The notes under the pieces are model-generated. The model was given only the letters and a program-made list of their open reading frames with translations, did not search any database and was not told the origin of the DNA. This document shows, one piece after another, positions 23,616 through 32,989 of a stretch of 64,000 nucleotides of DNA. Numbering within the stretch: the first letter of the stretch is position 1; each line of letters begins with the position of its first letter. Origin of the DNA: UBA1794 sp031552405 (lineage in GTDB: Bacteria > Bacteroidota > Bacteroidia > Bacteroidales > Bacteroidaceae); assembly GCA_031552405.1 (NCBI GenBank), contig JAVBMN010000018.1, positions 124,001-188,000 on the forward strand. Reading direction: 5' to 3'. The translations under genes were made by a program, and so were the position numbers.

Positions 23616-26237
23616 ATGAAGCGCTTTCGCACTATATTAACAGGAATTGCTTGCTGCCTGGCAGGGGGTAGCGTAATGGGACAAACCGCTAATGATTCCA
23701 TCCGCCAGGAGGAAATAATCGTGGACTACGCCCATCCCCGCCAATATGAAATAGCCGATATTACTTTTACCGGAGTGAAAGACCAGGAAGAGCATCTGCT
23801 TGTAGGGCTCTCCGGCCTCTCTGTGGGGCAGGTTATAACGATCCCCGGCAGGGAAATTACCAATGCTTGTCAGCGGTTCTGGAAAAACGGACTATACTCG
23901 GACGTTAGCGTTTCTGTGACAAAACTGGAAGGCAATAAAGCGTTTCTGAATATCGATGTGAAGTATCGTCCTCGTATCTCCAGCGTAACATTTAATGGAG
24001 TAAAAAAGTCGGAAAGAGAGGATCTGGAGGCAAAGATAGGTGTTATTAAGGGTAATCAGATTACCCCAAATATAGTAGATCGCGCACGTGCGTTAATAAG
24101 ACGCTATTTTGATGATAAGGGATACAAGAATGCGGAGGTGGAAATAGACCAGCAGATGGATGTGACCAATGAGAACTATGTGATTGTAACCATCAATATC
24201 GACAAGAAGTCAAAGGTTAAGGTTCACAAAATCTATATGGATGGTGTTGCTGCTATGGATGCCTCCAAGATGAAGAGGGTGATGAAGAAGACCAACGAAA
24301 AGGGAAATATCAAAAACATCTTCCGCAGCAAGAAGTTCATTATGGAGAATTTCGAGGCCGACCAGGCTCTTCTTATTGAAAAATACAACGAGCTGGGATA
24401 CCGTGATGCGCGCATTGTTACCGACAGTGTAAGCAGATACAATGACAACACGGTGGATGTACACCTGAAGATTGAAGAAGGTCCTAAATATTACATCCGT
24501 AGCATAGAGTGGGTGGGCAACAAGCTGTATCCTACGGATGCTCTGAATGCGGTTCTCCACATGAAGCGTGGGGATGTGTATAATCAGAAGATGCTGGGTG
24601 AGCGCTTGTCAAGCAATGAAGATGCGGTACAAACAGAATATACCAACAACGGATATTTGTGGGCGAGAGTTATCCCGGTGGAAACAACGATCGACGGCGA
24701 CTCTATCGACTTGGAGATCCAGGTAAACGAAGGGCGCCAAGCCACCGTAAACCAAGTAACGATCAATGGTAACGACCGAGTGTACGAAAACGTGGTACGT
24801 CGTGAACTCTTCGTAAAACCCGGACAGCTATACAGCCAGGAAGCTTTAATACGCTCCATGCGTGAGATTCAACAGCTGGGACACTTTGATCCGGAAAAGA
24901 CTGCGCCGGAAGTGATTCCTGACTTGATGAACGGAACAGTGGATGTGGGATGGAATCTGACCCCGAAGGGTAGCGACCAGATAGAATTCTCTGCCGGATG
25001 GGGGCAGACCGGTCTGATCGGTAAGCTCAGCCTGAAGTTTACCAATTTCTCCATGGCCAACCTCCTGCGTCCCAGCAAGAATCACCGTGGCTTCCTGCCA
25101 CAGGGTGATGGACAGACGTTGACCCTCAGCGCCCAGACCAATGCCAGCTATTACCAGAGCTATAGCGTATCATTCTCCGATCCCTGGTTTGGCGGAAAGC
25201 GTCCCAATGCATTCTCCGTATCCGCTTTCTACTCCAAGCAGACGGATGTGAGTAGCCTGTACTATAATTCCAGCGCTTACGACAACTATTACAACAGTCT
25301 GTATAATGGATATTATGGCTACGGAAGCTACAATGGGTATTCCAATAGCTATGAGAATTACTACGACCCGGATAAGTCGGTACAGATGTATGGAGTGTCT
25401 GTGGGTTGGGGAAAGCGCCTCAGATGGCCGGATAACTATTTCCAGCTGTCGGCATCCCTGTCTTTCCAGCGTTATGTGTTGAAAGACTGGAACTACTTCC
25501 CGGTAACAAATGGAACGTGTAATAACCTGAGTCTTGCCATTACCTTGGCTCGTAGCTCTATAGACAACCCCATCTTCCCGCGTACTGGTTCCAATATCTC
25601 AGCTTCCGTACAGTTTACCCCTCCTTATTCGTTGTGGGACGGAGTGGATTATTCTTCCTACGACAAGCGTAATCAGGACGATTATAACAGCATGTTTAAA
25701 TGGATTGAATACCACAAGTGGTCGTTCAAATCAAAAACCTATACCTCGCTCACGAAAGGAAAGCGTAACCTGGTGCTCATGACCCGTGCCGAACTGGGTT
25801 TTGTAGGCAGTTATAACAAGGATAAAGGAGCGCCTTTTGAGACGTATATGATGGGTGGTGACGGTATGTCAGGGTATTCTACCTATGCCACTGAGAATAT
25901 TCCCCTGCGTGGATATGAGAATAACTCATTTACCCCGAACAGTTCATACTACGGTCATGCATACACCCGTTTGGGTATGGAGTTGCGTTTCCCGCTTATG
26001 CTGGAATCCAGCACCACCATTTATGCACTGGGTTTCCTCGAAGCCGGTAACTGTTGGGTACAGACACGTAGCTTCAACCCCTTTGACTTGAAGCGCTCTG
26101 CGGGTGTGGGTCTGCGTATCTTCCTGCCGATGATCGGTCTTATGGGTGTGGACTGGGGATATGGTTTCGACAAAGTATTTGGTTCCAGCCAGGCTGGTGG
26201 AAGCCACTTCAGCTTCGTGTTGGGACAAGAGTTTTAA
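23616..26237 (+). CDS. bamA: Outer-membrane protein assembly factor BamA
   Basis: The Omp85 channel that inserts beta-barrel proteins into the outer membrane. The 873-residue protein has a signal peptide ending near GSVMGQ, then five POTRA-type modules (about residues 45-455; for example 'ISSVTFNGVKKSEREDLEAK', 'IEEGPKYYIRSIEWVGN' and 'QVNEGRQATVNQVTINGND'). A 16-strand Omp85 barrel follows and ends in phenylalanine (FVLGQEF). A Tyr/Asn/Ser/Gly-rich stretch of about 38 residues (25261-25375) interrupts the barrel, presumably in an extracellular loop. Gene order uppS-bamA-ompH-ompH places it with its periplasmic chaperones. Confidence 0.95.
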   Translation: MKRFRTILTGIACCLAGGSVMGQTANDSIRQEEIIVDYAHPRQYEIADITFTGVKDQEEHLLVGLSGLSVGQVITIPGREITNACQRFWKNGLYSDVSVSVTKLEGNKAFLNIDVKYRPRISSVTFNGVKKSEREDLEAKIGVIKGNQITPNIVDRARALIRRYFDDKGYKNAEVEIDQQMDVTNENYVIVTINIDKKSKVKVHKIYMDGVAAMDASKMKRVMKKTNEKGNIKNIFRSKKFIMENFEADQALLIEKYNELGYRDARIVTDSVSRYNDNTVDVHLKIEEGPKYYIRSIEWVGNKLYPTDALNAVLHMKRGDVYNQKMLGERLSSNEDAVQTEYTNNGYLWARVIPVETTIDGDSIDLEIQVNEGRQATVNQVTINGNDRVYENVVRRELFVKPGQLYSQEALIRSMREIQQLGHFDPEKTAPEVIPDLMNGTVDVGWNLTPKGSDQIEFSAGWGQTGLIGKLSLKFTNFSMANLLRPSKNHRGFLPQGDGQTLTLSAQTNASYYQSYSVSFSDPWFGGKRPNAFSVSAFYSKQTDVSSLYYNSSAYDNYYNSLYNGYYGYGSYNGYSNSYENYYDPDKSVQMYGVSVGWGKRLRWPDNYFQLSASLSFQRYVLKDWNYFPVTNGTCNNLSLAITLARSSIDNPIFPRTGSNISASVQFTPPYSLWDGVDYSSYDKRNQDDYNSMFKWIEYHKWSFKSKTYTSLTKGKRNLVLMTRAELGFVGSYNKDKGAPFETYMMGGDGMSGYSTYATENIPLRGYENNSFTPNSSYYGHAYTRLGMELRFPLMLESSTTIYALGFLEAGNCWVQTRSFNPFDLKRSAGVGLRIFLPMIGLMGVDWGYGFDKVFGSSQAGGSHFSFVLGQEF

Positions 26238-26256
26238 TTAGTCAAAGTTTAAGTGT

Positions 26257-26769
26257 ATGAAAAGAGTAGCATTTTTAGTCTTCGCATTTGTCTGCGCGAC
26301 GATGGTATCCGCTCAGAAATTTGCATTGGTGGATATGGAATATATCCTAAAGAATATCCCCGCGTATGAACGCGCCAACGAGCAGCTCAACCAGTCTTCA
26401 AAGAGATGGCAGGCTGAAGTGGAAAGTCTGTCTAAAGAGGCTGAGACACTGTATAAAAACTACCAGAGTGAAAGCGTATTCCTCTCTGAAGAACAAAAGA
26501 AAAAGAAGGAGAGCGAGATCGTAGAGAAGGAGAAATCGGCAAAGGAACTGAAGCACAAATACTTTGGCCCGGAAGGAGAACTCTATAAGAAACGGGAAAG
26601 CCTGATGAAACCTATCCAAGATGAGATCTACAACGCCGTCAAGGAAATAGCCGAGCTAAGAGGCTACTCCATGATTATTGACCGTGCCTCGGCCGAGAGT
26701 ATGATCTATGCTACACCTAAGATAGACATCAGCAATGAAGTATTGTCAAAACTGGGCTATGCTAACTAA
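26257..26769 (+). CDS. OmpH/Skp-family periplasmic chaperone (first copy)
   Basis: A 170-residue protein with a signal peptide (VAFLVFAFVCATMVSAQ) and the Skp/OmpH pattern: KFALVDMEYILKNIPAYERANEQLNQ, then a long charged coiled coil (about residues 45-120), then the closing MIIDRASAESMIYATPKIDISNEVL. Skp-type trimers hold unfolded outer-membrane proteins for BamA. It lies 19 bp after bamA and is followed by a paralogue; the pair is conserved in Bacteroidales. Confidence 0.92.
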   Translation: MKRVAFLVFAFVCATMVSAQKFALVDMEYILKNIPAYERANEQLNQSSKRWQAEVESLSKEAETLYKNYQSESVFLSEEQKKKKESEIVEKEKSAKELKHKYFGPEGELYKKRESLMKPIQDEIYNAVKEIAELRGYSMIIDRASAESMIYATPKIDISNEVLSKLGYAN

Positions 26770-26817
26770 CCAGGCTAAAGGATATCAATTTAAATAACAA
26801 TTATCAATAAATTAGTA

Positions 26818-27324
26818 ATGAAGAAAATTCTTTTAATCATGCTGATCGCACTTCCTATGGGAGTAGCAGCACAGACTTTCAAATTCGGACACTTTAAGAG
26901 CTCTGAGATCTTCCAGGCAATGCCCGAATTTACTCAGGCACAAAATGAGCTGACCAAAGCTCAAAAGGTACATGAGGATGAATACAGACGTATCGGTAAT
27001 GAATACCAGAAAACACTTGAGGCTTTTATCAATGCCAAAGATTCTCTGCCTGCAAATATCGCCGACCGTCGTCAAAAGGAAATTCAGGACATGGCACAAA
27101 AGGTACAGGATTATTCTGAGTTTGCTATGCAAGACCTGAAAAAGCTGGAAACCAAACTGATGGAGCCCCTGGCTGCCAAGCTTGACAACGCTATCAAGGC
27201 TTTGGGTGATGCAGACGGTCTGACTTACATCTTCGACCTGGACAGAACGCCTGTTGCGTATGTAAATGAGAAGGCAAGCATCGACTTAAGCACTCCTCTT
27301 AAAGCTAAATTAGGCATAAAATAA
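26818..27324 (+). CDS. OmpH/Skp-family periplasmic chaperone (second copy)
   Basis: A 168-residue paralogue of the preceding gene, with signal peptide LLIMLIALPMGVAAQ. It starts FKFGHFKSSEIFQAMPEFTQAQNELTKAQ, has a coiled-coil middle part, and ends YIFDLDRTPVAYVNEKASIDLSTPLKAKLG, the same layout as copy 1. Separate sequences and a 48-bp gap suggest an old duplication with specialisation, not redundancy. The last bases precede murI by two. Confidence 0.92.
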   Translation: MKKILLIMLIALPMGVAAQTFKFGHFKSSEIFQAMPEFTQAQNELTKAQKVHEDEYRRIGNEYQKTLEAFINAKDSLPANIADRRQKEIQDMAQKVQDYSEFAMQDLKKLETKLMEPLAAKLDNAIKALGDADGLTYIFDLDRTPVAYVNEKASIDLSTPLKAKLGIK

Positions 27325-27326
27325 GA

Positions 27327-28157
27327 ATGTCCCGCGAAGCAGGACCTATAGGGATATTTGATTCCGGTTACGGGGGTCTTACCATTTTGGATAAGATCCT
27401 CGGCCGGCTTCCCGAATACGACTATTTGTATTTGGGCGATAATGCCCGCGCTCCCTACGGTTCCCGTTCATTCGATGTGGTGTATGAATTTACACTGCAA
27501 GCTGTAAAGCAACTATTTTCCATGGGGTGCCAGCTGGTCATCCTGGCCTGTAACACAGCCTCGGCCAAAGCGCTTCGCACCATCCAGCAGCATGATCTCT
27601 CCCTTATCGAGCCCCAGCGACGTGTATTGGGCATTATTCGCCCCACGGTGGAAGTGCTGGGTATCTTGACTCAAAGTCGACATGTAGGGCTCGTAGCTAC
27701 TACCGGAACCATTCTTTCCGATAGCTATACACTGGAAATCCGTAAGTTCTTTCCCGACATAACTGTAACAGGTAAGGCATGTCCTATGTGGGTTCCCCTT
27801 ATCGAGAATGGCGAGTACAACAGCCATGGCGCAGATTACTTCGTAGAGAAGTACCTGAATGAATTGTTGGAACAAGATCCCCAGATTGATACCCTCATCT
27901 TGGGATGTACGCATTACCCCCTGCTCCTTTCTAAAATAAGAGCCTATCTGCCTTCGCACATCCAGATTCTTTCGCAGGGCGAACATGTGGCTCACAGCCT
28001 ACAAGATTACCTCCTCCGCCATCCGGAGATGGATGCCCTCTGCACTAGGAACGGTACTTGCACATTCCTCACTACTGAGTCGGAAGAGAAGTTTGCAGAG
28101 TCCGCCACCGTATTTCTCCAGCGCACAGTCAGTGCACAACGTATCTTGCTGGGATAA
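27327..28157 (+). CDS. murI: Glutamate racemase
   Basis: Supplies D-glutamate for peptidoglycan. The 276-residue protein carries both catalytic-cysteine segments, VILACNTASAKALR (Cys near residue 75) and LILGCTHYPLLLSKI (Cys near residue 193), plus the N-terminal IGIFDSGYGGLTILDKI. Its ATG begins two bases after the ompH stop, so it is the last gene of the envelope operon. It converges on the glycoside hydrolase gene, with a strong hairpin between. Confidence 0.95.
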   Translation: MSREAGPIGIFDSGYGGLTILDKILGRLPEYDYLYLGDNARAPYGSRSFDVVYEFTLQAVKQLFSMGCQLVILACNTASAKALRTIQQHDLSLIEPQRRVLGIIRPTVEVLGILTQSRHVGLVATTGTILSDSYTLEIRKFFPDITVTGKACPMWVPLIENGEYNSHGADYFVEKYLNELLEQDPQIDTLILGCTHYPLLLSKIRAYLPSHIQILSQGEHVAHSLQDYLLRHPEMDALCTRNGTCTFLTTESEEKFAESATVFLQRTVSAQRILLG

Positions 28158-28255
28158 CCCCAGCTCTGTTGTTTTCATTTCATACCATTTTTATTTTATT
28201 CCCTCCCTGGGTTAGGGTGGTTCTTTATGCTGTCTTCAAAAGGAGAAAGTTGGAA

Positions 28256-28302
28256 AACAATTGATCCATCCCCGGCGAAAGGCTGAGGATGGATCAATTG
28301 TT
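28256..28302. terminator. Bidirectional hairpin between murI and the glycoside hydrolase
   Basis: A perfect 16-bp stem (28256-28271 with 28287-28302) around a 15-base loop lies in the 165-bp gap between two convergent genes. The stem begins AACAATTGATCCATCC. No long T-run follows on either strand, but position and strength favour a shared terminator. Confidence 0.6.
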
Positions 28303-28322
28303 AAAGATAAGTCTTCAGGAGG

Positions 28323-31118
28323 CTAGTGCTTTATAAGCACCTCTTTCGCTACTGATTCCTTGCGGTTGGTCAGTTTCACAGTATACATACCTGCGGGCAG
28401 GGAAGAGGTGTTCAACTCTGCTTCGTACGGGTAACTTACGCTTTGGCTCAGCACCAGTTTGCCTTCTGCGTTATACAGGGAGAGGATGGACTGCCCGTTG
28501 TCGTTGCTGCCGGAATAGCTTATGTGCAAAAGGTCGCTGCCGGAGGAGGGCCATACGGAGAACTGATCTGCAGAGTTGCTGTCAGCCAGGTCTTCCACTT
28601 TGTCGGGCAGGATGCCGGCAAGTATGCCGATCTCATTGGCGTTGAGGGCGTAGTTATAGATCCGGAGGTCGTCAATATACCCATTGAAATAAGGATCGGA
28701 GGTGTATTGACTGCGGCCGATGTAGTTCAATACAGGTTTGATATCATTCGGATTTATAGTGATATCGGTAGACTCGGCAGTTTGTACGCCATTAGCCCAT
28801 ACGCGCACTCCGGAGGCGCTTAGCGTGAGTGTAAGGTGTACCCATTTGTTGGTGCCCAGTACCGGTGCGTTAAGGCGCTGCTCTTCGCCGCCGTTCTTAA
28901 TGGCGAAACGCATCTTTCCCAAGTCGGAACGCGGAGTTAAGAACATATTCTGATCCTCGCCATTGCCAAAGTCGAAGAGGCGTTGCCAAGAGCTTCCACC
29001 TTTCCAGTATACCCATACGGCAATAGTTATCTCCTCCTGATTAGCCACGGTGGCCGGCAGCTGCATGAAGGCATTTGATCCGTTCAGCGACAAGGCTTTG
29101 TCGCCTGTCTTACCTGCTACATAGTTGGCTCCTGCAGATAGTGCGCTGTGGTTTAGGTTGAGGGTGGTATCCTTGGCATTTCCTTCGAACTCATAGCGGG
29201 CTACGATGCTGGGATCTCCGGTAGTCTCGGCAGAGGCTTCATAGGAATATTCGGAGCGGTTCAGCGATTTGTCTGTGGCACGGATGGCGTAGAAGTACTT
29301 TCCGGTAGTGGTAGCGGTATTGTCCACAAAAGAGGTGGTCTTCACGTTGCGGGCAATGGTATTATACGGTCCTCCGGCTGTTTCGGCGCGGAAGATGGTG
29401 TATCCTTCCAAGTCTTCTTCTGCGTTGGCGTTCCATTCCAGCAGGATGGATTCGGCACGTCCGGTGGCTGTCAGGTTGGCGGGTGCTGCGGGTGCGTTAA
29501 ATTCTATTGGTGCGCCTACGGGCAGGAAGCGCCATTGCTGGTTCTTTCCACCGTTTTTGTCGCGCTGCAGAATGCTGGCGCCCGCGGTTACGCTGGAATT
29601 GGAAACTTCCAGGCACTTGGCGCTGTGGCGGCTGCGGATGTAGAAGTAGCCGTCCTCGGCATAGTCCAAGTACCACTGTTCGTTGCCACCTTTGTCACCA
29701 TTCCATACAATGATGCCGCCACCATTGCTCAGTGACCAGTCTTTTACATCCAATATTAAACTATTGGCATGTGCGGGGGTAAAGATGAAATAGCTGAAGT
29801 CGCCTCCGATGCGGGTGCTTACGGGGGTTACGTCCCATTGCTGGTGCGTGCCGCTTGTGTAGTTGTATTGGCGTATGCTGGCTCCCGGGCTGGTAGATCC
29901 GCCGTTGACTTCCAAGATCTTGCCGCTGTTGCGGTTTACCAGTATGTATCGTCCGTTGATTACGGGTCGAATGTCATCGCCCCAGGTTACATTGACTACT
30001 GTCTCCGCATTGGTTTGTCCCACCTGGTATCCTGTCCCGCCGGGCAGCGTCATGGTGTATTCACGTTGAGGGCCGTAGCCGTCATAGTATACATCTCTGT
30101 CTTTTGAGATAAAACGATAGGTGGTGGTAGCAGCCTGGCGTTCGGAAGTACCTCCGAAGGCTTGTATTTTTCCATCTGGGCTGCGGTATACGGAGGCAGC
30201 TGTCCAGTTGGGGCGGTGCTCGGCGTAAGCCAGACGTTGTCCGTCGCTGGCTTTTACAAATTCTCCGCGTGCCAGCTCGGCGGTGCCCCACCATATTCCG
30301 GTTTGCATACCATATTCTACGCCTACCATGGCTTCCATTACGTTGTGCAGCTCGTCATTGGTGGCGTGGTGGCCGTTGGCTCGTACGGTAGTGAAGAAAC
30401 TGGCGTAGCTGTCGAAGCTGCCTGCCAGCTGGTGGGTGTTACCCTCGTCCAATCTGGATCTCAGGGTGTTGTACCAAGGTGTAGCCTGGTCGCAGTTCAG
30501 GGTGTTACCGCCGGAGATACGGATATTGTCAAAGTCGGGATTCTTGCGAAGCTCTCCGGCTATGTTGAAGAAATCGTTAATGGTTCCCTGCCCGGTATAG
30601 CTGTAATCCGGCTCGTTGAAGGGGGACACGGTTACTACGGTGCGTCCCGCTTCCTGGTGAAGCTTGGTGGTTACGGCAATGAGTTCCGCCCAGTTTGCAG
30701 CATTGCCCTTGTACCAGGAATGCACGCTGGGGTGATCGCAGTTTAACACGATCTTTGTTTCCGGATTGGTGAGCTTGATGATGCTCAGGCGTTCTTTCAG
30801 CCTGTTAAGCTCGGTAGTTGGCAGTTTTCCATCCACCAGGGCAGCTGTCGGGGTAAAGGAGGAGCGTATCAGATCCACATTATCGATACCCATAAAGGCG
30901 ATGCCGCGTTGTACGTTTCCTTTGCTGAGCCAGGCCAAGTCGAGCCCCCAAATGATGGGTTTTGCCACTCCGGGATCAGTTACATCGAATAGTACTGAAC
31001 GGTGGGAAACCGGTTGAACTACCGGATTGTTACTTACACTGATGGTCTGCGCGCCAATCTGAATGGCGAAGCATCCGAATAGCAATGAAAGTAAAGGAGT
31101 AAATCTACTGTTTTTCAT
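28323..31118 (-). CDS. Secreted multidomain glycoside hydrolase with ricin-type, FnIII, LamG and T9SS-tail domains
   Basis: A 931-residue exported protein (signal peptide LLSLLFGCFAIQIGAQ). The N-terminal 380 residues look like a clan GH-A TIM-barrel enzyme: the strand end VTVSPFNEPDYSYTG carries a candidate acid/base Glu, and VMEAMVGVEYGM a candidate nucleophile. A ricin-type trefoil follows (about 385-535; HQQW, NEQW, NQQW repeats), then FnIII (about 540-630), a LamG/concanavalin domain (about 640-800) and a T9SS type A tail (about 850-931; LYNAEGKLVLSQ, LPAGMYTVKLTN). It probably attacks a host or plant glycan; the GH family, and hence the substrate, is not settled here. It is monocistronic. 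Confidence 0.82.
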   Translation of the reverse strand: MKNSRFTPLLSLLFGCFAIQIGAQTISVSNNPVVQPVSHRSVLFDVTDPGVAKPIIWGLDLAWLSKGNVQRGIAFMGIDNVDLIRSSFTPTAALVDGKLPTTELNRLKERLSIIKLTNPETKIVLNCDHPSVHSWYKGNAANWAELIAVTTKLHQEAGRTVVTVSPFNEPDYSYTGQGTINDFFNIAGELRKNPDFDNIRISGGNTLNCDQATPWYNTLRSRLDEGNTHQLAGSFDSYASFFTTVRANGHHATNDELHNVMEAMVGVEYGMQTGIWWGTAELARGEFVKASDGQRLAYAEHRPNWTAASVYRSPDGKIQAFGGTSERQAATTTYRFISKDRDVYYDGYGPQREYTMTLPGGTGYQVGQTNAETVVNVTWGDDIRPVINGRYILVNRNSGKILEVNGGSTSPGASIRQYNYTSGTHQQWDVTPVSTRIGGDFSYFIFTPAHANSLILDVKDWSLSNGGGIIVWNGDKGGNEQWYLDYAEDGYFYIRSRHSAKCLEVSNSSVTAGASILQRDKNGGKNQQWRFLPVGAPIEFNAPAAPANLTATGRAESILLEWNANAEEDLEGYTIFRAETAGGPYNTIARNVKTTSFVDNTATTTGKYFYAIRATDKSLNRSEYSYEASAETTGDPSIVARYEFEGNAKDTTLNLNHSALSAGANYVAGKTGDKALSLNGSNAFMQLPATVANQEEITIAVWVYWKGGSSWQRLFDFGNGEDQNMFLTPRSDLGKMRFAIKNGGEEQRLNAPVLGTNKWVHLTLTLSASGVRVWANGVQTAESTDITINPNDIKPVLNYIGRSQYTSDPYFNGYIDDLRIYNYALNANEIGILAGILPDKVEDLADSNSADQFSVWPSSGSDLLHISYSGSNDNGQSILSLYNAEGKLVLSQSVSYPYEAELNTSSLPAGMYTVKLTNRKESVAKEVLIKH

Positions 31119-31174
31119 GGGAGTAAGCTTGGTAAACTGAGTAATAACTCAGGCGTTCTTTTTTATAAACGATA

Positions 31175-31216
31175 CAAAAATAGGGATTATTTCCGAACTT
31201 CCCGGATATAATCCCT
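31175..31216 (-). promoter_or_regulatory. Promoter-like element and inverted repeat upstream of the glycoside hydrolase
   Basis: The minus strand reads TATTTTTG at 31175-31182 (TAnnTTTG). Immediately upstream, AGGGATTAT (31182-31190) and ATAATCCCT (31208-31216) form a 9-bp inverted repeat that overlaps where a -33 element would lie. This is operator-like in position; no regulator gene is adjacent. Confidence 0.4.
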
Positions 31217-31246
31217 ATAAATTGTATATAACGTCCTCTGCAATTG

Positions 31247-31900
31247 TTATTTGGTAGTACTTTTCTTCTTGTTACGTATCACCTCAATGACTCCCGGGAG
31301 AATAGACAGGAGGATAATGGCCACGATGAGGAGCTTCAGATTTTGCTGTACAATCTCCAGTCCGCCGAAGAAATAGCCGGCATACGAGAACAGGAGCACC
31401 CATGCGATTCCACCTGTTACATTGTAGAATGCAAAGTGTGTATAGCTCATCTTTCCCATTCCCGCCACGAAGGGGGCAAAGGTGCGTACGATGGGTACGA
31501 AGCGTGCCAGTATGATGGTTTTGCCACCGTGCTTCTCATAGAAGGCATGGGTTTTGTCCAAATAGCTTTGTTTAAAAACTTTAGAGTTGGGGTTGCTAAA
31601 CAGTTTTTCCCCGAAATATTTCCCTATCAAGTAGTTGGATGCATCGCCCAATATGGCTGCTATCACCAGCATACCCACCAGCAGATGTACGTTGACATCA
31701 TTCGTGGGCAATGAACAAAGCGCCCCGGCCACAAACAACAGCGAATCGCCCGGCAGGAAAGGGGTTACCACCAGCCCTGTTTCGCAGAATATGATAAGGA
31801 AGAGGATTCCGTAGATCCATATTCCGTACTGCGCCACCAAATCGGCCATGTGTGTGTCAATGTGAAGGATAAAATCGATGAGAAACTGAATGTATTCCAT
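31247..31900 (-). CDS. DedA-family membrane protein
   Basis: A 217-residue inner-membrane protein of the DedA/SNARE-associated family, several members of which flip undecaprenyl phosphate or phosphatidylethanolamine. It shows IFCETGLVVTPFLPGDSLLFVAGAL (the re-entrant loop with conserved Glu and PGD), then LGDASNYLIGKYFG, and HGGKTIILARFVPIVRTFAPFVAGMG with the family's conserved Arg and Pro. A frame extension upstream to 31957 is open, but ATG 31900 (MEYIQFLIDFIL) is standard. A TATCTTTG-like element lies at 31923-31930 on the minus strand. Confidence 0.92.
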   Translation of the reverse strand: MEYIQFLIDFILHIDTHMADLVAQYGIWIYGILFLIIFCETGLVVTPFLPGDSLLFVAGALCSLPTNDVNVHLLVGMLVIAAILGDASNYLIGKYFGEKLFSNPNSKVFKQSYLDKTHAFYEKHGGKTIILARFVPIVRTFAPFVAGMGKMSYTHFAFYNVTGGIAWVLLFSYAGYFFGGLEIVQQNLKLLIVAIILLSILPGVIEVIRNKKKSTTK

Positions 31901-32134
31901 AATCTGTAGATAATTGAGGGTGCAAAGATACGGACTTTTTGCGAAAGCTGGTTTCATTGGCAGAAAGAAACTGGGTTAAGAGTGCATCTTATATTCAATT
32001 TTTCATGATTGTACATGAAACAGCTCATTGTACTGCCGGATAAATCTTAGCTGTTATTTTGTTCTCCATTTGAAATCTGTTTTCCTGCAAAAATCAGATC
32101 TTAACTTTTGAATATAGATTGTTTGGTATAACAA

Positions 32135-32521
32135 TCAGTCCGAGTGAATATGATTATTGATATACTCTTTGTCTTTCTCATTAAAATAGACTCTCATAGT
32201 ATGGACTTCAGAATGAGTATTCCATGTCGAGATGGCAGTGCTCAGAATATCTAAATATATAGCAAGATCCTGATTTGTTAATAAAGGTATGTTTGGGTGG
32301 TAAATAACTATCTCTCGCTGAGGGATCCATGACAAATCTAACAAACAATCATTTAGAGCATCCCAATTAAAACCAAAATAAGGTGGAAGTTCAAAGCCAT
32401 TATTATATGCTTTTAGTAACTCCGCTTTGGAATTTACATCATCTATTGTTATAGTGAAATTTTCTTTAGAGAGATATACTTTCTTTAGAATATCTATAAA
32501 TGAAATATTATTGTTTTCCAT
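32135..32521 (-). CDS. Barstar-family protein (probable immunity protein)
   Basis: A 128-residue cytoplasmic protein with the barstar signature FELPPYFGFNWDALNDCLLDL, preceded by ITIDDVNSKAELLKAY, where barstar starts its first helix. Barstar inhibits the ribonuclease barnase; relatives act as immunity proteins for several toxins. It is the third gene after the RHS toxin on the same strand, four bases from the lipoprotein gene. It is clearly AT-rich compared with the housekeeping genes, as is usual for immunity genes. The RHS C-terminus does not look like a barnase (see findings), so the true partner is uncertain. Confidence 0.85.
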   Translation of the reverse strand: MENNNISFIDILKKVYLSKENFTITIDDVNSKAELLKAYNNGFELPPYFGFNWDALNDCLLDLSWIPQREIVIYHPNIPLLTNQDLAIYLDILSTAISTWNTHSEVHTMRVYFNEKDKEYINNHIHSD

Positions 32522-32524
32522 AGA

Positions 32525-32989
32525 CTAAAAGGGCGGATACATTTTCATTCCCTTCATTGCTTCTGAAGGTGGATAGGGGATAACGAATTTCAACTTCTCT
32601 AAATCTGGATAGCTTAAGTCGTAACGTCTTAAAATTTTATAACCATCCCGGATCTCTTCCCAGCCGTATGTATCTAATGTGTCCTGAGAGAATATGTATA
32701 TTGATAGCGTATCCGAGGGGAGATCTTCAAATATTCTTTGAGTTGGCCCGGTTTGTATCCCAAATATGGTTCCTGGCTTTATCATGGTCTTAGCTCCTTT
32801 CTCTACTACAGTAGATAACATTGTGTCTGGATAAGCTATTTTATTATATCCTTCAGCGATGTAACCTGCAATTGTTGAATTTGAATTATTTTTTACCATA
32901 ACATAATAAACTTTGTCATAAAAGCAGCTATTGGCAGTTACTATCAATAGCAGTTCTATAATATATAGTGTAAAATTATAGTTCTTCAT
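32525..32989 (-). CDS. Small lipoprotein, function unknown
   Basis: A 154-residue predicted lipoprotein (YIIELLLIVTANSC, Cys near residue 22). The mature part has short beta-rich segments (YVMVKNNSNSTIAGYIAEGYN) and ends IPYPPSEAMKGMKMYPPF, a motif that recurs in Bacteroidales small lipoproteins. It overlaps the RHS gene's stop by four bases and precedes the barstar gene, so it belongs to the toxin operon. It may be a periplasmic immunity or accessory factor; nothing in the sequence decides this. Confidence 0.75.
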   Translation of the reverse strand: MKNYNFTLYIIELLLIVTANSCFYDKVYYVMVKNNSNSTIAGYIAEGYNKIAYPDTMLSTVVEKGAKTMIKPGTIFGIQTGPTQRIFEDLPSDTLSIYIFSQDTLDTYGWEEIRDGYKILRRYDLSYPDLEKLKFVIPYPPSEAMKGMKMYPPF

